A stretch of DNA of 64,000 nucleotides from Ustulina deusta (GCA_023159155.1 JAJNNX010000014.1:310001-374000); one strand, 5' to 3'; positions 45,327 to 58,000 are shown, numbered from the stretch's first letter. Numbers and translations: made by a program. The notes: generated by a model from the letters alone, not told the origin.

Positions 45327-45648
45327 GGACAAGGGTTTGGGTTGGTTGGTCGAGATGGGAAGGTAAAATGAATAATAGCAGAGGAATAAACAACCACAAG
45401 AGTGCTGTCGAAATGACACTGACGGCCCAGAATTACGAGAATGGGCATGAAGAGCACATGCATAATCTATATTGTTTTCACTGCCAGGCATAATATACGT
45501 TTTGCCATACCTGGTGGACGTATTACTCAGTTCCAATTCATCTTAATAATACATTCATCATCGTTGTCTCGGCCCAATGACGTCCACGCAAAGAAAAGCA
45601 TTGCACGGTCGTAGACACAGAGTGTTAACTATCTAGAAACTAACTCCC

Positions 45649-48565
45649 CTACTTTCCATCCTCCCAATCCGGATTCTATATCATAAGTTAGCTGCATGTC
45701 CACGCAAAAGAAAACGAAGATTTCAAAAGAGTCATCCTACTTACCTTTCGAAGGATAACAAGTCCTTCCAAAGTGCTGCTGAGACTAATGTATTCCTCAT
45801 CCTCCAACTCTGCTCGCTCACCGTACGACAAGAGCACGGGAGTGCTCTGTGTCTGCCATCCGGTGATAGTCTTGGGCCGACCTGCCTGACCAACGACATC
45901 GACGGCTTGACCGACACGTACGTTGACTGTCAGTGGTTTCAAGTTTTCGTCAAGCGTGACGAGGAATCGGGGGTGCATAGCGGTGACGAGGAAGTAGAGG
46001 AGATAGTGGGAGGTAGAGGTGATGAATTGCTTGGCGTCAATCATGGCGACAAGGACGGCCAACAGGCCAGCAGTAGAGACGCGCGAAAGAATTTGGCGGT
46101 CGGTGTGGAAGGGATTCAAGGTCATCGTACCCTTACCCATGTGTAGTAAACCTTGTGCTATCCGAACCATGAATAGAGATTCTTGGTCTCGATGATAATA
46201 ACTAGCAAGCTGTCGCAAAAGTTGGGCCAATCTGGCGTTGTTTGTGCCAGCGCCCAAAAGACCCATAGCAAAGATTGCGTTGATCGCAACATCATTGTCG
46301 TTGTCGTGACTATATCGAGACAACGTATCATACACCTTCATCTGGGGGTTGCTGGGGCTGATCAAACCCAGAGCTAGCGGGACAGCGCGCCGAATGTTAG
46401 CCTCTCCATAATGCATGAGATGGCCAAAATGTCGCAGAACCATTTCTTGGCCCACGTCCTCGCCCATTGCGACCAAAGCAATTCCGAGAACGGCGTAAAC
46501 CTGCTCCAGCTCATCCCCCTTTTTCTCGTCAGACTCTTCGAAGTGCTCATTGCAAATGTGCAGCAAGTCTTGAATCTTTAGAACGGCGCCAGTACCGGCC
46601 CAGGCACAGATCTCAGTTAAAACATAGGTTGGGCGAGCCATTGGGTGATCCGCTGCCTTAAGCGTCTCCAGGACAACGTCGACCTCTTCTTGGCAACCAA
46701 AGAACAAGAGGCCAAGACCGAGGCTGAGGAATCGCGTCCACTTGTCCGTTAGTTTTGCCTTGTGTTCATCATCCATCAGGAGCGTGACAAAAGCCTCGCT
46801 AATTTCGGGATTAGCAGAACCAATGAAGATGAGACCAAGTGACAGCGCAGCCATAGCAGAGATCTGCATGTCTTGACTCGAATTCGTAACGATAGGCAAG
46901 AGGTATTCCGCGAGCTCCTCCTTTTGCGATCCAGCATATGAGAGACCCAGACCCATTATCGAGGCAGTCCGTACAAGCGGGTTCTTATGCTCCAGCTTAT
47001 CTGCGTCACCCAACAATGCCAGTGCCGGATCACTATCTATCCGTGTACCAGAGTTCATAATGCCAATAGCTAACATAGCGCCCGCCAATATCTGGGGTTC
47101 TGTTGCATATGTGTATTTATCGATTCGGTCAAGACCGTTTTCGACATCCCACATAAGCAAAGTTCCAAGGGAAGCCACTGTCGACATCATACCCTCATCC
47201 TTGGTCTTCCAGACCCAAGTATCCTTCTGGTCATCATTTAACATCATTTTGTCGTTGCCGAAACCCGCGTTGACAAATGCATTAACGAAACCTGCCGCCA
47301 GGTTGTGTCGAGCAGAGTCCAGGTTCGTCATACCAGCTACACGACTACTTTCTAGGTGACTCTTGTAGATGTCTTCGGTGGTCTTGGGTTCTAAGATATT
47401 AAGCTCCTTGCCCAATGTTTTGAAGTATTCAGAAAGCTTAATATTGCCGAGAGCCTCCTCCACTTCCTCGGTATCTTGCTTTGACATTTCGGTCTCGTCG
47501 TCTTTTTCCACGTTCAGGACGATCTTTTGGCGGCCTACCATGAAGGCTAGTTGCTTCTTGAGGGCTGGGTCTTTTGTGGCCTCGAAATCACGAACGATTA
47601 GGCTGTGGTTGTTCAGCCGTATCGCGATAACCATAGCCTGAGTATGTTGGCCGTACGTCCTGTAGATATCGTGAGCAACATGGAGGAACAGCTCATTTTC
47701 CGGGAAGGTCAGAAGATTGACCATGCTGACAAGGTACAAGCAGACCCGGGAGTATGTGTTTTCGTCGACAAAGGTGGGCAGCTGCTCAATTATCTCGAGC
47801 TCGCTCATCAAGTCAACGGCGTCAGCCTCTGCATTGCTCTTCAAGAAGAGTGGAACGAGAATGAGAGCAAGGTCTACGAGGTCGCGCACAGCCTCGTCTG
47901 CTGCAACCCGCTTTGCGTATACCTCCCCGATCTCTAATGCCAGATGCCGTGTATATTCGTGACCCCATGACCCGATATCTTGGGAAGGCGATAGCAATCT
48001 GTACTTCAAGGTATCTTGGCGCTCCTCATCTGAGAACGTCATGCCGATAACGGAGAGAACGTCAGCTAAGGATGCCTTGTTCTCACTCTCGGGCCAGTCT
48101 TCGTACAGCTTCGTTAGTGACTCGTAGTGTGGTCTTAGAAACTTGAGGGGTTTGGGAACTGCTGTCATCGAGGACGTCGAGGTCTTGATCGAGGTCTTCA
48201 TAGCTTCTAGAGCCGGCTTGTATAGGGAGGTGTCTGGTTCCTGAAGGGATGGTCAGTCGCTGGTTCGCCGTACGCTGCAGGAACGAGACGAGTGCTCACC
48301 GTCAGTCGCTCTACAAGCATGTCAAGCTCGCTCTTGAGCTGCTGATCCTCTTCACTCAGTTCCTCTGCAGCTGTACACAATTAGCCAAGCTACAAACGGG
48401 AACCCCGGGGAGAAAATGCAGCCCACCATCGACCTTGTCATCGTCCCTCTTGCCATTTGGTTGTGGTAGTGCATCTTTGCCCTTCTTCGTCTCATCGGGC
48501 TTGCCGTCGGTGGCTTTTCCCTTTCCCTTGTCGGTCACTTTAGATGCGTCATTGTTGGGGGCCAT
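45649..48565 (-). CDS. RPN1: 26S proteasome regulatory particle base subunit Rpn1 (PSMD2)
   Basis: Large scaffold of the proteasome base that docks ubiquitin, shuttle factors (Rad23, Dsk2, Ddi1) and Ubp6. Exons 48565-48427, 48370-48300, 48240-45745 and 45675-45649 give 910 residues, the family length. The N-terminal extension is Lys/Asp-rich. It is followed by EELSEEDQQLKSELDMLVER and the conserved SLTKLYEDWPESENKASLAD. The toroid of PC (proteasome/cyclosome) repeats covers roughly residues 400-700, with Gly/Ala-rich helices such as VRTASIMGLGLSYAGSQ, AMAALSLGLIFIGSANPE and RRAVPLALGLISPSNPQ. The C-terminus ends LEGLVILRK|NPDWEDGK, the last eight residues on a 27-nt exon. All introns are canonical (56, 59 and 69 nt). 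Divergent from RIO2 and convergent with DBP10. Confidence 0.96.
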
Positions 48566-49343
48566 GGTCGCCGAGACAACAGCGGAAGAGGCCGGTACAG
48601 AAGGGGAGGAACTTGATGGAAAGCAACGTGGGTGGCGACGACGATCTGGGTGATTTTAAGATCTGTGCCGAAAGAGGAGAGAGGTATAATAAGTATTGTT
48701 TAATTTGTGGTGGCGTGGATCGATGTTGTGGTGATGGTGTTAAAATGGATTGAAGATGATGGAGTGATTGGTGAGCTTTCGCTTTCGTAGCCCGGTCCAG
48801 ACGAACCTAGCTAGCAACCTGTTGAGCTCCCGAAGATTTGGGTATTACGCGAACCTCTGCCGCCTAGATACCAAGTGGTCCATGCTGTCCGAAGCCTCGC
48901 CCTGCTAGACCAATCACATCGCTCGCAGTTTCGCCCCAGCTGACGTAATGAGTTGCACAGTCCGTTATACGGTGGACATCAGTAATACCGACTGTGGAGA
49001 AACCATACAGCACACTTTGAGCACCGTTAATCATATACGTGTAACTCACCCCTCTTTACGTTTTATCGATAAGTGACGGGAGTGATTGAGCTTCGATTAA
49101 TTTTGGCGGGGTGACTGAACCATCGGTCCAACATCAAGCTCTATCCTCATATAAGACACAAGACTCGGATGTGATCTACGACATAATTCTCATCAGAACG
49201 GTAGGGACATGAACGCCGATTAATAACACCAAACAACCACCTACCCACCCATCAGAGGAAAGAAGAAGAAGAACAAAAGAAAAAAAAAAGCCAACACAAA
49301 TTTCGAAAAGCCAAAGCAAGCAGAAGCAACAAGACAGCCCGCC
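48566..49343. promoter_or_regulatory. divergent region RPN1 / RIO2
   Basis: 778 bp without recognised genes; holds the PACE-like octamer near RPN1 and an A-rich stretch at 49260-49290 just before RIO2. Confidence 0.4.
48631..48638 (+). promoter_or_regulatory. PACE-like element upstream of RPN1
   Basis: The octamer GGTGGCGA lies 66 bp upstream of the RPN1 ATG. In budding yeast, Rpn4 binds GGTGGCAAA (PACE) of proteasome genes and the GGTGGCGA variant of MAG1. Whether this fungus uses the same site is inference, and an 8-mer can occur by chance. Confidence 0.3.
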
Positions 49344-50656
49344 ATGAAACTCGACAGCAAGGCCATGCGCCACCTCACGGCCGAGGACTGGCGCGTCCTA
49401 ACAGCGGTACGCTCTGCTCTACTCTGCTCATTCCACATCTCTCCATCGTCCCAGCCCAACGAGCTAACTAACCAAACCCTCTTTCCCCCCCTTTAGGTCG
49501 AAATCGGCAGCAAGAACCACGAGGTCGTCCCGACGCCGCTGATAGAAAGCATATCGAAGCTGCGCGGCGGGCCGGGGCGCGTGCGGCACTCGATCAGCGC
49601 GCTGGCCAAGGTGGGGCTGATCGCGCGGCTGAAGGAGGCCCGGTACGACGGGTACCGCCTGACGTACGGGGGGCTCGACTACCTGGCGCTGCACACGTAC
49701 GCGAGCCAGCGGGCCGTGTACAGCGTGGGGAACCAGATCGGGGTGGGCAAGGAGAGCGACATCCTGGTGGTGGCCGACGACGCCGGGACGCAGCGGATCC
49801 TCAAGATCCACCGCCTGGGCCGCATCTCGTTCCGCACCGTCAAGGCGAACCGGGACTACCTGCGGCGGCGGCATGGCGGGTCGTGGATGTATCTGTCGCG
49901 CCTGGCCGCCGAGCGCGAGTACGCCTTCATGTGCGCCCTCAAGGAGGAGGGCTTTCTGGTCCCGGACCCCCTGTCGCAGAGCCGCCACACCATCCTCATG
50001 TCCCTCGTCGACGCCTTCCCGCTGCGCCAGATCGCGAGCGTGCCCGACCCCGCGCTTCTCTACGCCGAGCTCATCGCCCTGATCCTGCGGCTCGCGAAGC
50101 ACGGCCTCATCCACGGCGACTTCAACGAGTTCAACATCTTGATCAAGGAGGAGCCCATCCAATCGGGTCCCGACGAGGAAGCCCAGAACCAACCCTCCTC
50201 CAAGAAGGGCAAAGAGGTCGAGAAACAAGCCTCTACGGACCCCCCATTTCCTCCTTCTTCTTCTTCTACTTCTTCATTACCATCACCAACATCCGACGAC
50301 CCCCAAACCACCCCTGCAAAGGATGTGAAGATCACCCCCGTCCTCATTGACTTCCCCCAGATGGTATCCATGGACCACGTCAATGCCGAGATGTATTTCG
50401 ACCGGGACGTCGCCTGCGTGAAGCGTTTTTTCGAGCGGCGCTTCCATTTCGTAGGCACGCAGCCCGGCCCCTTCTTCCGGGACGCCAAGAAGACCGTTGG
50501 CAGGGATGGGGCTCGACGTCTCGACGCCGCTGTCGAGGCTTCAGGCTTCTCAAAGAAGGCTCTCAAGGACCTTGAAGCTGCTATCCGTGAGCAGCAGGAT
50601 GCCAGAGGCCCCGAAGGGGAGCAAGATTCTGCTTCAGCCGATGATGATGATGCTGA

Positions 50657-50701
<45 letters not shown>

Positions 50702-50855
50702 TGATACTGATGATCACCTTGATGGAGAAGAAGACGCCGAGCAAAGCGACCGAGGGGTGGGCTACGGCGAACACTCCGAAAGTGAGAAGAGAACCAGCAG
50801 AGACGACCCCACAAAATTAAATATGTCGAGATTAGCCATTGGGGATGGTACATAG
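49344..50855 (+). CDS. RIO2: atypical serine kinase/ATPase Rio2
   Basis: RIO-family ATPase of late pre-40S particles, needed for cytoplasmic 20S pre-rRNA maturation. Exons 49344-49406 and 49497-50855 (intron 49407-49496) give 473 residues. An N-terminal winged helix (MRHLTAEDWRVLTAVEIG to about residue 90) precedes the RIO kinase fold: P-loop GVGKESDI (103-110), Lys124 in ILKIHRLG, catalytic loop HGDFNEFN with D229, and metal-binding IDFPQM with D306, the residue that is phosphorylated in Chaetomium Rio2. A roughly 60-residue Ser/Pro/Glu-rich low-complexity segment separates the last two motifs, longer than I expect. The C-terminal tail is a near-pure poly-Asp run encoded by (GAC)n. The first 0.6 kb of exon 2 is extremely GC-rich at third positions. 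Convergent with the RRM gene. Confidence 0.95.
50640..50712 (+). repeat. in-frame (GAT/GAC)n microsatellite coding poly-Asp in RIO2
   Basis: Mostly perfect GAC triplets flanked by GAT. It encodes a run of more than 18 Asp near the Rio2 C-terminus and is likely length-variable between strains. Confidence 0.9.
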
Positions 50856-51358
50856 TATAAGAAATCACGAAAAAGAAAAAAAAACAAATTGTCCTCTACT
50901 TGACTAATATCCCGACGACGAGCCTAAAGATAGTTCCAGAGATGACACATAATAGAGCCGATTTAATGGTGCTAGCTTCAGAGTGGAAAATCAAAAGTTA
51001 CAGAATACATGTGTGGATCTATTGATACTGCCTATAGACTAAACTACAAGTCCCCCTCTGGCAGTACAAGATGGAAAATCGTGTCTGGTGAAGATAGACA
51101 CACAATTTCAGTTCACTGAAACCCCTAGAATCGCAATACCCCACACATACTTGAGTCATCTTTAGCGACTCACAGAGTCAAGTTAGTTGCACTGTTGCAA
51201 AAAAGCCAGAACAATGTAACCATGCGACCAATGGTGAATACCCTTGCCAGAACAAGACATGGCAGGGAAAAATGTGCCAAGGTGATGATAGATCATGCCG
51301 ATGGGAAACCAGACAAAATATGATGCCACGCGCATACACAAGACCAGGAAGGGTATGC

Positions 51359-53580
51359 CTACTCCTTCTCCAGCTTCACAGGTGAAGATCGAGAGCTACC
51401 GTTGGCAACTAAGGGAGAGTCGACATGAACTGTAACCCCCTCGTCGCCTGACCCATCCTCCGAAGTTGCCGCTGCATTGCCAGAGACGGCGTTGCCGGGC
51501 CTGTTCAGAGAGATGGTTAGCACGAGGGATGGTGGTTATACCAAAAAATTTGGTTATTGGGCCGCTCAGCGTACTCGCTTTGACCCCCGCCAGCCAAACC
51601 GCGTCCCTGTCCACGATTATTGATGCCAAACGGGAGAGTGCGGGCGGTGTAGCTGGGGTTACTGTACGATTTGCGATATTAGTGTGTATCATAAGATGAA
51701 GGAGGTGAATTGCAAGGGAAAAAACCTACGACGGAGCATTGAGGGCACGGCGGTAACCACCAGGTTGGTTATACATGGCAGGACCAATGCCAACCATAGT
51801 AGTTCCATAGGCACCAACATTGTACTCGTTAGTGCGGAACTGGCGTCGCTCGGACGTGATACGCTTAAGCTCCTTCTGGGCTGGAGTGTCAGCGTAACGA
51901 ATCTGCATAGGTAGGCCCTCAGGACCGAGCTTGATGCCCTGGAATTCCTCAATAACTCGATCACAAATGTCACGAGACTCGAATCTTCAGCTTCATTAGC
52001 CAATGCTCTTTCGAATCACAGTAGATTTCGTGCAGCTTACCGTGCAAACCCAACACCACGGCTGTTGCCCATGCCGTCTCGGAGAATCTTGCTGGAGAGG
52101 ATAGTGAAACCCAAGAACACGGTACCGAGTTCCTGTGAAAGTTAGGCGTGTACAATACGTAATTTCGAACCGAAACTTACAGCCTCGGAAAAGTTTCTAG
52201 GAAGGTTGGAGATGTAGAGGTTGGTAGATTCATCATCTCCTTCAGCCTTAAGGCGGGAGTTGAACGACTCCTGAGGCAGGAACAGGTTAGTACCAAAAAG
52301 GTCAAAAATGGGCGCATTCGGCATTGCCATCATGGCGTGCTTGTGGCAGCAGAATTTGTTTGAGAGCCGTGGAATGCTGTGATCACAGGGCTCAAAAATG
52401 TTGCTGTAGAATAGGGTGGTGGTGACTGGGGTGGTTACCCGCGCAAAGCCCACTTCGTAACCCAGACGGAAGAAACCCCGAATGCATGCCTCCGAGTCGC
52501 GAACGTCGAAGAATTTGGCAAAGCCAAAGCTAGAAGAAGATTTAGTAGCAGCAATATGTCGCAGAGGAAGACAGGTACATACCCCTTACAAGCTCCGGTG
52601 GTAGTATCAATGATCGCTTTCGAGGTCTCGACTTTCCCGAAACGCTCGGCGTATCGCAGCAAAAGGTCGTCATCGGTGGTAGGATGAAGTCCGCGGATGT
52701 AGACATTGCGATTACCAGGAATGTTGTTGACGAGGCTCTGCTCGAGAGTCTTCATGCTCTTACGCGGAGTGAAGACCGCGGGAACAGCAGTAGGAATCGG
52801 AGGGTCGCGTCGCAGCAAGGCATCAAGGTCCCGGTCAGCCGCAAGGGGATAGGAGTAGATACCCTTAGGATGCTGGGCGACATTGGGCACTCCTCCCAGA
52901 TATTGTTGAGGAGAAGGAGTCGTGTAGGACGAACGGTCAAAGACTGCAACTCGAGAAGCTGGGTCACGAGAAGCCATGCTACCACCAAAGAAGGGCGTGG
53001 CAGGAGTAGACTCATTAGTCGAGTAAGACGATCGGCGATTCTCGAGGCCAGGGACCTCCTTGGTGGCGGCATCAGAGCGCTCAGACATAATCCCGGCACG
53101 GCCAGGCGTATAGGGAACGTAGGAGTACGGGACATAAGCAGGGAACCCGCCCCCTGCCAGATAGGGTGTGGTGAAGCCAGAATTGGCGGCGTCGGGAGCC
53201 TGTCCGTATCCGTAGGCAGGAATGCCGGCGGGAGCGTAAGTTGCAGGGTACAGGAGCTGGCCATCAGCTGTGGTGACGTAGGAGTTCATGACAGGGGGGA
53301 CCGCGCCGTTGGGACCAACTGTGGCTCCGTTAATTCCAAGACCGCCAAGCTGATTGGCAATAGTATTCATGCCAACGTCGATGGAGTTCTGGCCCGCGAG
53401 GCCAGTCAAGTTGGCGGTAGCTTCATGCGCGTTGGCGAGCTGGGTAGCCAGATAATGCTGAGGAATGCCAGCGTTGGTGGTAGCCATGGGGCCCTGAGCG
53501 GCTCTAGACGCAGCGCCTCTTTTAGCTCCAAAGTTATTTTCGGCAGTCATGGTGCTAGTAGGATGATATGGCATAGTCAT
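51359..53580 (-). CDS. two-RRM RNA-binding protein, MSSP-2-like
   Basis: Single-stranded nucleic acid/RNA-binding protein of the fungal MSSP-2-like group, probably a post-transcriptional regulator. Exons 53580-52583, 52529-52439, 52270-52181, 52132-52041, 51984-51730, 51661-51542 and 51500-51359 give 595 residues. The first 285 residues are low-complexity (Ala/Gly/Pro/Tyr-rich, for example PAYGYGQAP and PYSYVPYTPGRAG). RRM1 (about 290-365) has NVYIRGLHP and, across a splice, KGFGFAKFFD. RRM2 (about 375-460) has TNLYISNLP and RGVGFARFES. A conserved tail follows (IRYADTPAQKELKRITSERR, NEYNVGAYGTTMVG), then VSGNAAATSEDGSGDEG and the end PVKLEKE. Six introns fall in the RRM and tail parts, none in the N-terminal exon. 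The acceptor of a leader intron abuts the start ATG. Confidence 0.9.
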
Positions 53581-55038
53581 CTAGATGTTTACCCAGAAGT
53601 TAGCTATGATCTGCAGCAGGTTGTGGGAAAAGGGCAGCGAGTAAAGTTATCGTAGGATCGAGAAAGGAAGAACCAGAGCGTGCTTGTGGACATAGCAAAT
53701 AGCATGATATTGCAACTCGCTAAAAGCAAAATTTTCTGAATCGCGGCAGCAACACGGGCACTCGATGTCACATGGAATGGTGGTTGGATCAAGGGCCCTT
53801 AGTCAGCCCTCTGGATACATATCGGCCACAGGCATGAGTCCGACCCAATGCTAGAAAGCCTATGCAGGTGAATGGGTGACAAGGGATAAAGAAAGAAATT
53901 TGGAATATCAGTGAGAGTAAATTTATAGAAAGAGACATTGGAGTTGGCGGAAAGGTCGAGAAGACAAGAACTCGAAATACCTGGTACAAAAGTAGAGGCT
54001 GATCTTGAGCGGCTCTGAGTTGATCTGAACAGAAAGAGACCTAGGAAGAGAGCTGTTAGAATAGAGCCGAAGAGGCAGTAGGACAACAAGCTAGTCCAAA
54101 CAACCAACAGATAAATACCAAGCTAATTGGCCAGAAGAACAGAAAAATAAAAGTCGTCTGGGTCGAGGTGCTGTTGGGAGAGAAATGCACCTGGGGCGAG
54201 GAAAGTGAGTAGGGCTAGAGTAGGACCAAAACTTGATCCCAGGGCAGGGGAGAAACTTGATGTCGGTGGGAGCGGACCAGCTAGACAATGGAATATATAG
54301 AAATATGAAGGTGGTGTGGCCACGATGGACTAGGGGAGGAATAGAGGTACCAATGTACCTTAGTAGTGAATTGGATTCAATGTACATAAGTTAGGATGAA
54401 ATCGGCTGGTCCGAACCCTCGTGCATGTGAACATTGGAATAGCCCGCTTGCCAGTAACGACAGACACAAGTCGGCGGCTAGCAGCATCATACAGGTTAGG
54501 GCAGAGATTTGGGTGAAATGCTCGGGTGAGCCACGGGGAAAGAAGATGGCCATATGGGATGATGAAGGGTTGAGAACCAGGCAGACATGGTGAAGTACAG
54601 AAATGGTGCGCATATGGAGGGAAGCATGTCGTGACTGTCATCTCGAAGGGTATGGATCAAAACCCACCTTGCAGTATCTGTTGCTGTTGCTACCAAGACG
54701 GGTCAGAAGAAAGCGAGTGGTAACAAGTAAAATAGTACAGCTAGCGAGCAAGATGAGAATCGAAAGTGATTGTGGAGATGCGGGTGCTGGATGAGTCGAT
54801 GCTATGCTGGAGAACCAAGTTGAGAGAAGCGGAGGGGGGAGAGGGAGAAGAGAGATGGAGGCTGAAGTGAGGAGGAAGAGATCCAGACGGGCAGCTTGAG
54901 GAGCGCAGGAATCACAGGCCTGAGACAAGCCAGGATTGGGTTTGACGTGGACGGGAAGGCGAGAGGCAAGGCAGGCAAGGCAAGCTTGGGTCGAAGGTGA
55001 CGGGACCATCGAGGGCACGCGGGACGGCTGTACTTACC
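53581..55038 (-). promoter_or_regulatory. 5' leader of the RRM gene with a probable long intron
   Basis: On the minus strand, branch AGCTAACTT and acceptor CATCTAG end at 53581, directly before the ATG at 53580. Candidate donors are CAG|GTATTTCG at about 53983 and the near-consensus CAGCAG|GTAAGTAC at 55037, which would give an intron of about 0.4 or 1.46 kb. The leader is strongly pyrimidine-rich on the transcribed sense strand, as in many regulated fungal genes. No supported coding frame lies within it. Confidence 0.55.
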
Positions 55039-58000
55039 TGCTGTCAACGTAGAGATGGAAGGCAGTGCGTGTATCTAGTATGTATCTAGTACAAGTAGGA
55101 GCAGGCAAGCCTCAGCAACGCGTCGAGGAAGCTGCATGCAACGTAATTGGCAGGGGGTGTGAATGATAGACACACGTTCATATGAAAGTAAGTCGATAGT
55201 ACCAAGAGTAGATAGACGGTCAAGAATTGGCTCCGATGGACATGCAAAATATGAGGAGGTGGGAGGTGGGGGATGGGAGAAGAAGGTGTAGAGGGGTGGA
55301 GGTGGAGGGTGGATGGTGGATGGTGGATGTTGACGGCGAGGAGAGTTGGTAAGGTCCTCGACACGCAGCAAGGAGCGAGAGCACTGGCAGTAGCTGTTGT
55401 GTCCGCAGAAGCAAGGCTGGTCCACAATGCTTCCTACACCCAGGTACCGCAGCTGGCGCCGTGTGTTGCTCGGGTGGTGCTGTAGCTTGGAAGTGTTGTT
55501 GTCCCTATGTACCTCGGTAGTGCAACAATAGGTACATGTAAATCGGGGCGTGGATGAGGGACCTGGGCGTTCGAAGGAAGGTACGGAGCTGATGGCCGAC
55601 TCGGTCGAGGCTGTTGGCCTTGACACGCAAGGTGAATTGTATTATCAATGGCAACCACCTGGCACGCTTCGCCTAAACAACAACAATAGCCACAATCGCC
55701 TGTACTGTACCTCGACAGCAAGACTTGACACGCGTTGATCTGGTTCGGTGGCAACCCTCCCAACTGTTGCTGGGCTACGCTCCTCATTCACCCACTGGCC
55801 TCTCTCTGTTGCTCTTGTTTCCAATAACAACAACGGACCTAGAGCCTGTAGCTCATCAAGGACTGTTGCCCCTTGCCTATGGATAGCACCGATCAGCAAC
55901 AGTGGTATCAGGTGATGGCTAGGGGAGGGGAGGTGGAGGTTTCCATGTGCTATGACTATGGCATTTTGTCTCCGGTCTTGAATTCTGTGATTCACCCAAT
56001 CGAGTACTCCTCGTGGGTGAACAAATACAAATTTTCTATTACCTCTTACTTGAGGGGCTCTCTTAGGTTCAGACTCCCCAGCACATGAATTCCCAACAGC
56101 ACAGAGGAGATGGGCATGTGCTGGGTAACTGGGAACTGGCTGCTAGGTATACTCGATATTCTTTGCGAATATCAATCGTGTCTCTTTTGCAACATGCGTA
56201 GTATCTTGGTTACAGATTCTCCAACTCTGTCGTGCTATAGACACCAGTCTGTTTTGTGATGTTGCTTTGTGATTTGCGTAATGTTGCCTCACCCCCTTTT
56301 CTATTGTGCACTATCAGCAATGGAAATCGTCATACAGCAATACAAAAAGGTATAACTAGAATGGAAAACATGAAGGAAGACAACTTGTCATAACTGAATA
56401 TTTTCTCTTCGAGTGCCTTGTTTAACATGCCGGCTGTGAAGCTGGATCTTGGTTGTGAAATTGGACAAAAACATAAAATCCATCTTACGCCCCCAGGTCG
56501 CCTTACAGTTTCAAGACAGAAATGAAGGAGGGATGTTAGGTCCAATACACATGAGGTAAACCTACTTAACAAGTTTCCCAATTCTAATCTTCAAACATAT
56601 TTGTAATGTCTATCTCGCGAATGAGGTCAAAGACTGAGGAACGAGGATCTCTAGTGCCAAATAATCGAGAAGATAATAATTAGAAAAGCCAGATTAACGA
56701 TATTGGAGATTGGTCGAAGAGGTATTTCCTTGGCAAGGCAAACCAGCACCGAAAGCCACAAGATATGGTGGAAGAAATGGAGGGTTGGCAGGCTTTTTAT
56801 TATGGGCATAGTTCGAGAACAACGCGGAGAACTCAGAGTAGCATCCGCCAATTCCAGACGAGGCCAGGACCAGCCTCAATTGCCCATACATCTTGGGATG
56901 GGTGGATGACTCGGCCAAGACGCATTGCATGGCGCCAAAGGCTAGATCGTCGCCACTTGATGCGCCCCCCTAGTGAGACATTTTCGACTAGATCGTGGGG
57001 AAGAACGCTTGGTCCGGTTCATATAGGTACCTCATAAACGTCGGGAGTAGATTTAACGTCAACTTCCAAGGTTCTTAGGAATCAAGCCACCTAGGGGTTT
57101 CGCCAGGTGACTGGATCGTCGCTTTTAGCCGCTCCTAATATGTCTCCTTGTAACGTGCGGCCTTTGAGACCCGAGATATGAGATTCCTGTGGTCTATAGA
57201 ATCTGCGTCTGTATACAACCAGCCATAGCCTCCATCGTAGCAGCAGGCGGTCGCCTCTGTGAGCGCACCCTCCACCTAGAATGTGACTTACCGCTTATGG
57301 GTCAGACCATTTGTAGCGTCGCCTCGGGTGTCTCAAGTTGTCAACATGTCTCAAATGAGAGGACATAGCCACTTGTCTTTTCTCGCTGCTACAATCCCGT
57401 ATCCCGTATCTAACTCCCGCCCCGACGATTCAATAGTCGGGATGTTCAAGAGACAGCATGACGGGATAGACAAGTTACCGTACTATGGCAAACAGTCACT
57501 AGTTGGAAGCTATTACTTTATATTCACGCCACCTGTCAACACGGGATAGGTGACTGGGCTATTCAACCATCCACGATAACGAGGCCGGGCAGAGACATGG
57601 GTGATCCTTACGTGTAGCCGTCGAGGTTCCTATCGTGGCATTCCATCTGGTATAAAAAGCAACAAGTATTGGCCTACGCTGATTGGATATGAACTGCGAC
57701 GGGGTCTCGGAAGAGCTGAGAGTAACCGCTTACCTTCACGTGCTCTCAGTGGTGTCAAGCTGATTTTAAGGATGTAGCCCATACTTCAATCAATGATGAT
57801 AGGTGCGAGGACGGCCTGAACCACAACGTCATTCTGAAGACCTGGGTATTCCCTGTGGTCCTCGCGGCGTTGTACTCGAGAATTATATCCTAGACCATGG
57901 TTATAGTAGTTGTATCTTGTTGTTCTTGCACCGCCGCTGAGAGTATAATGTAGTCACACCTAATCTGAAGACTCGTCGTACACCGCCTGGTCACGTGTTT

